This document shows positions 1-4,864 of a stretch of 8,448 nucleotides of DNA, piece by piece. The DNA is taken from contig JAGLQT010000118.1 in the NCBI GenBank assembly GCA_023136715.1, forward strand, positions 1 through 8,448, in the 5' to 3' direction. A program made the position numbers and the translations under genes. The notes beneath the pieces were generated by a model, which was not told where the DNA came from, made no database searches, and saw only the letters and a list, made by a program, of their open reading frames with translations. Origin of the DNA: Gammaproteobacteria bacterium. Lineage in GTDB: Bacteria; Pseudomonadota; Gammaproteobacteria; SZUA-229. Numbering within the stretch: the stretch's first letter is position 1; every line of letters begins with the position of its first letter.

Positions 1-1
1 A

Positions 2-88
2 GCAAGTGTCAGGGATATTGGTGCTGTTTTTGGTCTACTAATGGGACTGCCTCTGCTGATTGTATTGAGGTTGTTCAGAAACAAGTAA
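2..88 (+). CDS. 3' end of an unidentified membrane protein gene (partial)
   Basis: This frame is open from the window edge to a TAA at 86-88 and gives 28 residues: a short polar start (ASVRDIG), about 18 hydrophobic residues (AVFGLLMGLPLLIVL) and a basic tail (RLFRNK). That pattern suits a C-terminal transmembrane helix with a cytoplasmic positive end. The strong terminator 27 bases downstream supports a real gene end here. There is no PEP or GlyGly sorting motif before the helix, so I do not call it a sorting tail. The protein family cannot be told from this fragment. Confidence 0.6.
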   Translation, partial: ASVRDIGAVFGLLMGLPLLIVLRLFRNK

Positions 89-115
89 TTAATCTTTAGT
101 TACTTGTTTTACTAT

Positions 116-145
116 AAGAAAAGCGGCCATTGGGCCGCTTTTCTT
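116..145 (+). terminator. Rho-independent terminator of the left-edge gene
   Basis: A perfect 13-bp stem (AAGAAAAGCGGCC, 116-128, with its complement 133-145) encloses the 4-base loop ATTG. The GC-rich core is followed by TTTTCTTGTTT. The A-rich left arm means it could also act on the opposite strand. Its core is almost identical to the terminator at 3662-3690. Confidence 0.85.
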
Positions 146-216
146 GTTTCTGGCTTAAGGTATCGGATTGATGTATCTTTATCCTGAAAAACCTTATGAA
201 TTAAACGATAATCTCC

Positions 217-233
217 TGTCGAATTAATTTACA
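217..233. promoter_or_regulatory. Candidate activator site upstream of the small ORF promoter
   Basis: The 17-mer TGTCGAATTAATTTACA has TGT/ACA dyad ends and shares 13 of 17 bases with the 17-mer at 563-579 (shared pattern TGTCGAATnAnnTnACA). It begins 91 bases before the -24 GG of the sigma54-like promoter at 306-322. The other copy begins 92 bases before its own -24 GG. The spacing suits an enhancer for a sigma54 activator. This rests on two sites only and is inference. Confidence 0.35.
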
Positions 234-305
234 TACTTGTTTCTCTAGTAGATGTTTTAATTTTAAATCGCTGCAGCTTATTGATTTACCCTGCCTTTAT
301 ATTTT

Positions 306-322
306 TTGGCATGACTAGTGCA
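306..322 (+). promoter_or_regulatory. Sigma54-like promoter for the small ORF
   Basis: TTGGCATGACTAGTGCA matches the RpoN consensus YTGGCACRNNNNTTGCW except at two positions (T for C in the -24 block, G for the first T in the -12 block). The GG at 308-309 and GC at 320-321 have the exact 12-base spacing. A start near 332-334 would leave a leader of about 30 bases before the ATG at 365. Confidence 0.5.
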
Positions 323-364
323 GTACATATTCCCGTAACAGCTTTGTTAAAAGGGATTTAAGTT

Positions 365-526
365 ATGTCCATCTATAACTGTGAAAATGATCGACGCGCT
401 AAGCAGAGAAGGCTGTGTAAGGATCGTAGGGTGATAGTAAGATTTGGTGATGCCCTTGGCCGACGCTCTGGTGTAGACAGGCGAATTAGTGGATTGAGTA
501 GAGTTTTAAAGTCTCTTCTAGCCTAA
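365..526 (+). CDS. Small arginine-rich protein of unknown function (53 aa)
   Basis: ATG at 365, TAA at 524-526, with a GGG-containing Shine-Dalgarno-like stretch at 351-355 nine bases upstream. The protein is very basic. It has a set of DRR/RR pairs (DRRAKQRR, KDRR, GRRSGVDRR) around a central VRFGDALGR motif, then a short amphipathic-looking tail (LSRVLKSLLA). There is no signal peptide or membrane segment, so it is probably cytoplasmic. A decayed relative lies at 3842-4048. Between codons 9-40 of this gene and that copy, about 62 of 96 bases agree by hand count. Several arginine and leucine codons differ while the residue is kept (AGA/CGA, CGA/AGG, AGG/CGA, CTT/TTG), which points to past selection on the protein and supports real coding. 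It sits between the terminator at 116-145 and the sigma54 operon and has its own sigma54-like promoter. I do not recognise the family. Nucleic-acid binding is possible from the charge but unproven. Confidence 0.65.
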   Translation: MSIYNCENDRRAKQRRLCKDRRVIVRFGDALGRRSGVDRRISGLSRVLKSLLA

Positions 527-562
527 CGGGTCTTTGGTGGGTTCATAAAAATAGGATGCACA

Positions 563-579
563 TGTCGAATCAGCTAACA
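563..579. promoter_or_regulatory. Candidate activator site upstream of the dockerin operon promoter
   Basis: TGTCGAATCAGCTAACA shares its first eight bases, TGT/ACA ends and 13 of 17 positions with the site at 217-233. It begins 92 bases before the -24 GG (655-656). The equal placement relative to two sigma54-type promoters is the reason for the call. The activator is unknown. PrsR, the NtrC-type regulator associated with PEP-CTERM genes, is a candidate by context only. Confidence 0.35.
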
Positions 580-634
580 CTATTAAAATAACAGTAAGTT
601 CTTATGTTGCCATCTCCCAGTATTAATGTAATGT

Positions 635-647
635 AATCAATGAGTTA
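635..647. promoter_or_regulatory. IHF-like binding site
   Basis: AATCAATGAGTTA fits the IHF consensus WATCAANNNNTTR at every fixed position. It lies between the candidate activator site and the -24 element, where IHF commonly bends DNA at sigma54 promoters. It is close to the -24 block (6 bases), and such motifs arise by chance in AT-rich DNA. Confidence 0.4.
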
Positions 648-652
648 TTTAT

Positions 653-669
653 CTGGCACAATAATTGCT
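653..669 (+). promoter_or_regulatory. Sigma54 (RpoN) promoter of the dockerin-cohesin operon
   Basis: CTGGCACAATAATTGCT matches YTGGCACRNNNNTTGCW at every fixed position. The -24 GG is at 655-656 and the -12 GC at 667-668. The predicted start is near 679-681, giving a leader of about 60 bases that begins just before the 23-bp tandem repeat. No convincing sigma70 promoter is seen here: TAGAAT at 682-687 has no well-spaced -35. Transcription would therefore depend on an AAA+ activator. Confidence 0.8.
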
Positions 670-682
670 TTACTTAAACAGT

Positions 683-728
683 AGAATTAAGAAATTTAAA
701 AAAAGAGAATTAAGAAATTTAAAAAAAG
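683..728. repeat. 23-bp perfect tandem repeat in the operon leader
   Basis: Two head-to-tail copies (683-705 and 706-728) are identical over 23 bases. Each begins AGAATTAAG and ends in a run of seven A then G. They start right after the predicted transcription start. The second copy runs into AAGGA (726-730), the likely ribosome binding site, ten bases before the ATG at 741. Confidence 0.9.
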
Positions 729-729
729 G

Positions 730-744
730 ATGGCGCAGGCATGA
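730..744 (+). other. Possible 4-codon leader ORF overlapping the dockerin gene start
   Basis: ATG GCG CAG GCA TGA (Met-Ala-Gln-Ala) starts within the A of the AAGGA stretch and stops in a TGA that overlaps the ATG at 741 as ATGA. Such overlaps can couple translation. Its start has no separate ribosome site, so it may be chance. Confidence 0.2.
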
Positions 745-2522
745 ATAATAAAATATCACTTCTCAGCACCAGCATAGCGCTGATTCTGGGAATAAATGCA
801 ACTCAATCATTTGCTGCAACACATGTAACCGATATTCTAGCTGCCGATCATGGTGGCAAATTTGGCACCATTACATTTGATGACTGGGGATTCGTAGGCC
901 CAGATGGTCGAGGTGCAAACGATTTTGAACCCATAAATGGCTTCAACGCGGATTCCGTTGGTCAAGTTCAACATGTTGTTACACGTGATGAGGACGGCCT
1001 AACACCTGACGCACCTATGACAGTCAATGCTGATCTCGGCACAGATGTATACGGTAGCGCAGATCTCGATGCGACAGTTACATTTTTTCATTGGGCATAC
1101 ACAACTGTGGCTGGCTCCACTTTTAGCAATATGCTTATCGATACCGATGGTGATTATTTCATAGCGCAGAACGACATGAGTTTTATGAACTATGAAGTTT
1201 ATAAGCACAACAGTGATTTATCACCAGGAGACACTGATTACTGGCCTGATGGCGATATAGCAACAAAAATCGCTTTTTTCCCATATACGCTTTCCGATGC
1301 TAAGGGATGGTGTGGCTCGATAATGGCAACCAATCCTGGTGCTCTACAGCCAATGGCAGGACAGGTTCAATTTGATTTCGCGTTTGACGTATATTTCCAA
1401 TTTCAACCGGGAGTCTTCACCTACAGTAGTACTGAAATCGTAAAAGACTTCCAAATGCGTAGTTATGGAGAGCTATCGATAGATATCCAGAATCAGACGG
1501 GAACCGATTTTCAGGTAATGACCGCTAGTGCTGTAGTTAATAACACTAATCCAGGTATCAACAACGCGATAGTTGACGGGGCACCGGTTGATTCGAATTA
1601 TTATAATCTGGTTTCCTTCATGGGTGGTGGTGTACTTGATTACCAAAGTCACTGTGGAGTACTAAATCCTAGTTATGCAGGTCAACCCGGCATTCCTAAA
1701 TATACTGGATTTATCGATGGCCCAACTGACTCAGCTTCATGTGAAACCGCAGGTGGTAATTGGCAAGGACATATCTACACTGGTTACGCGTATATCTTGC
1801 GAGCTGATGGTATTCGTGTCATAGAAGCCATGGATTATGCTGCATATCCAGATCTGACTGATGTTCCAACTGTAGTGTCAGGAACTGCATACAATAATGA
1901 TGAATTAGAAGTTTCTCAACCTATCGCAGATTTAACAGGAACACCAAATACATTAGTTTTTGTCGACCAGTCAGGCGCTTTGCTTGATACGGTAACAACC
2001 TCAAATACTGTGACTCTAACTGGTCTTACTCGTCCCACGGTAATTACTATTGCTGGTGGCGAGTACAAAATCAACAGCGGGGACTTTACTGCAGATAGAG
2101 GTGTTGTCGTAGATAATGATACCGTACAGATACGTGTCACAACACCAAATAGTGCCGACAGTGCGGTTAACGCGGCATTAACAGTGGGTTCATTAAGCGA
2201 TACATTTAGTGTTACTACTAGTGTTAGTTCTCTTGATACTGATGGTGATGGTGTCATTGACGCCTTAGATAACTGTGATGATATAGCTAACGCCGATCAA
2301 CAAGATACGGATCTTGATCATTTTGGGAATGTTTGTGACTCAGATTTCAACAATGATGGCATAGCAAATTCATTAGATACTGGATTATTTAAAAATGCAT
2401 TTTTCACCACAGGAAATGCGGAGACTGACCTTAACAGTGATAACATTGTTAACTCTCTCGACCTTGGTGTTTATAAACAACAGTTCACATTAGCACCTGG
2501 TCCATCAGGTCTTCTTCCATAA
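741..2522 (+). CDS. Secreted dockerin protein with a thrombospondin type 3 repeat
   Basis: A 593-aa exported protein. Residues 1-25 are a Sec signal peptide (K4, hydrophobic core, cleavage likely SFA|AT). Residues 26 to about 374 are an Asp/Gly/Thr-rich region I do not recognise; it has cysteines but no visible glycosidase or protease motif. Residues 375-495 look beta-sandwich-like, including an ITIAGGEYKINSGDF...DTVQIRV...FSVTT unit of a type common in exported proteobacterial proteins. Residues 499-533 form a thrombospondin type 3 calcium repeat (DTDGDGVIDALDNC...VCD, cysteines 512 and 532). Residues 535-582 are a type I dockerin: two loops with D/N/D/N/D at positions 1, 3, 5, 9 and 12 (D535, N537, D539, N543, D546; D563, N565, D567, N571, D574), each followed by a similar helix (NSLDTGLFKNAF, NSLDLGVYKQQF). 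The protein ends in PGPSGLLP. The ATG has AAGGA ten bases upstream. The two downstream genes encode cohesin-like domains, so this is probably the bridging partner. Confidence 0.88.
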   Translation: MNNKISLLSTSIALILGINATQSFAATHVTDILAADHGGKFGTITFDDWGFVGPDGRGANDFEPINGFNADSVGQVQHVVTRDEDGLTPDAPMTVNADLGTDVYGSADLDATVTFFHWAYTTVAGSTFSNMLIDTDGDYFIAQNDMSFMNYEVYKHNSDLSPGDTDYWPDGDIATKIAFFPYTLSDAKGWCGSIMATNPGALQPMAGQVQFDFAFDVYFQFQPGVFTYSSTEIVKDFQMRSYGELSIDIQNQTGTDFQVMTASAVVNNTNPGINNAIVDGAPVDSNYYNLVSFMGGGVLDYQSHCGVLNPSYAGQPGIPKYTGFIDGPTDSASCETAGGNWQGHIYTGYAYILRADGIRVIEAMDYAAYPDLTDVPTVVSGTAYNNDELEVSQPIADLTGTPNTLVFVDQSGALLDTVTTSNTVTLTGLTRPTVITIAGGEYKINSGDFTADRGVVVDNDTVQIRVTTPNSADSAVNAALTVGSLSDTFSVTTSVSSLDTDGDGVIDALDNCDDIANADQQDTDLDHFGNVCDSDFNNDGIANSLDTGLFKNAFFTTGNAETDLNSDNIVNSLDLGVYKQQFTLAPGPSGLLP

Positions 2523-2526
2523 GGAG
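2521..2526 (+). promoter_or_regulatory. Ribosome binding site overlapping the dockerin gene stop
   Basis: AAGGAG uses the last two bases of the TAA stop at 2520-2522 and lies eight bases before the ATG at 2535. The tight fit supports co-transcription and fixes the start of the next gene. Confidence 0.8.
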
Positions 2527-2534
2527 CAATATTT

Positions 2535-3077
2535 ATGAATTTATACGAAACTAAAATAAAAGCATGCGCAATATTGCTATCATCGATATCAGTCATGTCA
2601 TGTAGTGAATCGACAGATACTCAGTCACTAAATACAATAAATAACACTGACCCTGTTGTTACAGCATCATCAAAACCAACAGTTGCATTAACCTCTGAAC
2701 AGGTGAATGTAACTGTTGGTGAGACATTTACTCTAGACATTACAATGAGCAATTTCCCAACATCCGAGGGTGGTGGTGTAACCGTTCAATTTGACTCAAC
2801 CATGCTGAATGTAAGCAATGTTACTATTAACTCTGATGTTTGGAATTTTGTGAATAAAGCTGGAGAAATTGACAACAACGCTGGAGTTGTTTCTGATATC
2901 TTATTTAGTAGCTTTAATGGCATATCTGAAGATAGCAATGTAGCAACTATTACCTTCATCGCAATAAGCAGCGGTAGTAGCCAAATCAGCCTGGAAACCT
3001 CATCAATTAATCCATTCTCTAGTAATGGCGGTGAGATAGCAGCTAATTTTGTATCTACAAAAGTAACAGTTAACTAA
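2535..3077 (+). CDS. Cohesin-like lipoprotein
   Basis: A 180-aa exported lipoprotein. The N-terminus MNLYETKIK is followed by a hydrophobic stretch and the lipobox VMSC, with Cys23 as the lipidated residue. Serine at +2 suggests outer-membrane sorting rather than retention in the inner membrane. Residues 24-50 are a Ser/Thr/Asn-rich linker. Residues 51-180 form one beta-rich domain that reads as cohesin-like: VNVTVGETFTLDITM, then GGGVTVQFDSTMLNVSNVTI, VWNF, GEIDNNAGVVSDI, VATITF and a final beta strand. The next gene has the same landmarks in the same order (GGGV..FDS..NV..VTI..VW.F, IDN.AG.V, VATI.F, NP, FV), so the two are paralogues with different anchors. There is no PEP-CTERM tail here. 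It starts 12 bases after the dockerin gene. Likely role: surface-anchored receptor for a dockerin. The cohesin call rests on pattern and context; another carbohydrate-binding-like beta-sandwich is possible. Confidence 0.8.
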   Translation: MNLYETKIKACAILLSSISVMSCSESTDTQSLNTINNTDPVVTASSKPTVALTSEQVNVTVGETFTLDITMSNFPTSEGGGVTVQFDSTMLNVSNVTINSDVWNFVNKAGEIDNNAGVVSDILFSSFNGISEDSNVATITFIAISSGSSQISLETSSINPFSSNGGEIAANFVSTKVTVN

Positions 3078-3087
3078 AGGATAAATG

Positions 3088-3645
3088 ATGAAAAAAATAA
3101 AAATATTATTCATAGCGACACTACTTTTTAGTAGCTATCTGAATGCTGCAACCATTACATGGGATACAGTAAACAGCAGCTCCTTTGGGGGCGATATCTT
3201 CAATTTGAATGTTGTAGGGACTGGTTTTGCTAGCAATGTAGATGGTGGTGGGGTTGATCTTTCATTTGACTCTAGCGTAGTTAATGTTTTATCTGTCACT
3301 ATCGACGAACTTGTATGGGACTTTGGTGGTGCAGGCATTAATACAGGCACCATAGATAATGTTGCTGGCACAGTAAATGGCATCATGGTCAATGCACTGT
3401 CGGCAGTTACTGGTGACTTCACTGTTGCTACAATACAATTTCAGACAATTGCTGGTTTCGGTTCTACTAGTGGCCTAACACTAACGGAATACGCCTTAAA
3501 TCCCTGGGCGAGTGGCGGTAGTGCAATTAATCCAACCTTTGTTGGTGGTAATGTAAGTGTGGTGCCAGTACCAGCAGCAGTATGGTTATTTGGATCTGGT
3601 CTTATTGGGTTAATAGTTACAGCTAGGCGCAAATATACAGCCTGA
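3088..3645 (+). CDS. Cohesin-like PEP-CTERM protein
   Basis: A 185-aa exported protein sorted by an exosortase. Residues 1-20 are a signal peptide (MKKIKI..., cleavage likely LNA|AT). Residues 21-158 are a cohesin-like beta domain paralogous to that of the upstream lipoprotein (GGGVDLSFDSSVVNV, VTIDELVWDF, IDNVAGTV, VATIQF, NPW). Residues 159-185 are a textbook PEP-CTERM signal: VPVPA, a hydrophobic helix (VWLFGSGLIGLIV) and the basic ARRK. The family is known to be processed by an EpsH/XrtA-type exosortase in exopolysaccharide producers; none is encoded here. Two ATGs are possible. The one at 3085 leaves only three bases after AAAGGA (3076-3081), while 3088 leaves six, so I prefer 3088. The gap to the previous stop is about ten bases and the gene is last in the operon, before the terminator at 3662-3690. 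Confidence 0.88.
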   Translation: MKKIKILFIATLLFSSYLNAATITWDTVNSSSFGGDIFNLNVVGTGFASNVDGGGVDLSFDSSVVNVLSVTIDELVWDFGGAGINTGTIDNVAGTVNGIMVNALSAVTGDFTVATIQFQTIAGFGSTSGLTLTEYALNPWASGGSAINPTFVGGNVSVVPVPAAVWLFGSGLIGLIVTARRKYTA

Positions 3646-3661
3646 TGTTAATAAAAATATT

Positions 3662-3690
3662 AAAAAAAGCGGCCATTGGCCGCTTTTTTT
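3662..3690. terminator. Bidirectional terminator after the cohesin-dockerin operon
   Basis: A perfect 13-bp stem (AAAAAAAGCGGCC, 3662-3674, with its complement 3678-3690) encloses the loop ATT. Seven A on one side and seven T on the other make it work on either strand. It ends the operon and could also stop read-through from the opposing mfd-csiV transcript. It lacks only one loop base compared with the core of the hairpin at 116-145. Confidence 0.88.
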
Positions 3691-3758
3691 ATGCATGTCT
3701 TCTGCGATTTCGATAATAATACCTCAAAATTTCATTACCATGAAGGTAGGGGATATAT

Positions 3759-3776
3759 TTAGATAACTCTATCTAA
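3759..3776. repeat. Short inverted repeat between the terminator and the pseudogene
   Basis: TTAGATA and TATCTAA form a perfect 7-bp AT-rich stem around the loop ACTC. It could be an operator-like dyad or chance. Nothing else is visible in 3691-3841 beyond a weak TTGG at 3781 that sits about where the intact small gene has its -24 element. Confidence 0.3.
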
Positions 3777-3841
3777 TCCATTGGTTTTGCGTGAGTAATT
3801 TATTTTTAACATAGTAAATACTGTTTCTAAAGATGGATTTA

Positions 3842-4048
3842 ATGAGAAAAAATGGACAATGTCGACGAATCATCGATCATGATAAACCTGATTGACAGAT
3901 AAAATAGAGACGTACATGTATGGATCGTAGGGCTGTAGTACGATTCGGTGATGCTTTGGGGAGGTAATCTGGGGTTGATCGAAGAAGAGGTCATTCCTTG
4001 AAGCGTATTAAGGATTCACTAGCGGTTCTTTTGAGAGGTAGTGCCTGA
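3842..4048 (+). pseudogene. Decayed copy of the small arginine-rich gene
   Basis: Read in one frame from ATG 3842, this segment aligns without gaps to codons 9-40 of the gene at 365-526 (offset 3501). It keeps MDRRAVVRFGDALGR and SGVDRR but has three in-frame stops: TGA at 3893-3895 where the other has CGA, TAG at 3905-3907 where the other has CAG, and TAA at 3965-3967 where the other has CGC. No frameshift is needed. The sequence before the ATG also resembles the intact copy (a TAAAG..GGATTTA stretch), but a sigma54 -12 element is not recognisable. The tail (SLKRIKDSLAVLL) is diverged, and the final TGA at 4046-4048 is six bases from the csiV stop. Products of 15-17 codons from its ATGs are not expected to function. 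Confidence 0.75.
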
Positions 4049-4054
4049 GGATAA

Positions 4055-4852
4055 CTATGCTTCTGGAGCTGCTTTGAGTTCATCGGACTCTTTATTTTCT
4101 TCTACTGGTTCAGGCGGTTTGATTGGACTGACGATCACCAAAATACCCAGCAGTGGATGGTCAATATAATGTAATTCATTACTGCGCATTCTGCGCTGAG
4201 ATTTTATTTCAAATTCATCAAATTTCCTATTGTGCAGAGCAGGTGAGTCTGGACTGTACGACTTATTCAGGCGCTTATAGAGTAAATCGGTGTGGATGTG
4301 CAGGTATCGTCCTAATATTAGTTTGAGCGTACCTTGTACGTTGGATTTAATTTCCTTGTTATCTTTTTTTAGTGTTTGATGACCTGGATTTAGTATCGTT
4401 ACACCAGCATTTTCTGCGTTGTTTTCCTTAATGGTATTGATTTGAATATTGACAGCATCTTCATTGCTGAGACCTGTTTGTTGCCAGGACTGGTGTAGCA
4501 ACACGTTATATCTGGATGAACGTTCAAGTTTGGCGACGTGTTCAGCAAGTGCATCAGTTGTGTTATGCGTAATATGAATTACGTTGTTGTTTTCGGGGTA
4601 CTCGGCTGGTACGGCTTTAGTTTCTTTATTCAGTTCAAGGCCGGGGAAGACATCTGTATCCGGTGTTATTGTTTCGGTTATTGAAAGCTGCTCCGGGTGA
4701 TAAATAACCGGCCATTGTTCACTATTGACGTAGCGGTCAGAGCTGTCTTCAAAAATGACAATCTCAATATTGTATTGTTTGGTCTCTGCATGTGCGACTG
4801 TTATTGACAGTAATAGCAGCAAGCTGGAAATTGGTGATATAAACTTTTGCAT
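4055..4852 (-). CDS. csiV: CsiV-family periplasmic protein
   Basis: A 265-aa exported protein. Residues 1-22 are a signal peptide (MQKF..., five-leucine core, cleavage likely AHA|E). The mature part has the family landmarks: YNIEIVIFE near 27-35 with QWP at 46-48, GTLKLILGRYLHIHTDL at 174-190, and RMRSNELHYIDHPLLGILV at 221-239. An acidic/proline tail (246-265) ends the protein. CsiV was described in Vibrio cholerae as a periplasmic peptidoglycan-binding protein needed for cell integrity when D-amino acids are released; the symbol is by family, not proven orthology. It starts 12 bases after the mfd stop, as in many gammaproteobacteria where the two genes adjoin. The ribosome site is weak (CAGG two bases before the ATG), so translation may depend on coupling to mfd. 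It ends with TAG and has no terminator of its own before the pseudogene. Confidence 0.85.
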   Translation of the reverse strand: MQKFISPISSLLLLLSITVAHAETKQYNIEIVIFEDSSDRYVNSEQWPVIYHPEQLSITETITPDTDVFPGLELNKETKAVPAEYPENNNVIHITHNTTDALAEHVAKLERSSRYNVLLHQSWQQTGLSNEDAVNIQINTIKENNAENAGVTILNPGHQTLKKDNKEIKSNVQGTLKLILGRYLHIHTDLLYKRLNKSYSPDSPALHNRKFDEFEIKSQRRMRSNELHYIDHPLLGILVIVSPIKPPEPVEENKESDELKAAPEA

Positions 4853-4864
4853 TGCCTGATTATA

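Noticed and set aside
2..88. Left-edge fragment as a PEP-CTERM or GlyGly-CTERM tail
   Set aside because: The helix and basic end fit, but there is no PEP, VPxPA or GG motif before the helix.
683..728. Tandem repeat as a CRISPR remnant
   Set aside because: The two copies are directly abutting with no spacer, are AT-rich without a dyad, and no cas gene is present.
1916..2257. Open frame of 113 codons on the minus strand inside the dockerin gene
   Set aside because: It lies opposite a clear coding sequence, has low-complexity Val/Ser/Thr content and no domain. It is a codon-bias shadow.
3135..3632. Minus-strand open frames under the PEP-CTERM gene
   Set aside because: They are antisense to a protein with a signal peptide, conserved domain and sorting tail, and have no features of their own.
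741..3645. A true cellulosome locus
   Set aside because: There is no glycoside hydrolase motif, no multi-cohesin scaffoldin and no cellulose-binding module; each protein carries a single module.
3842..4048. Remnant small gene as a functional product made by stop-codon readthrough
   Set aside because: Three different stops (TGA, TAG, TAA) replace sense codons of the intact copy and no readthrough signal is seen; decay is simpler.
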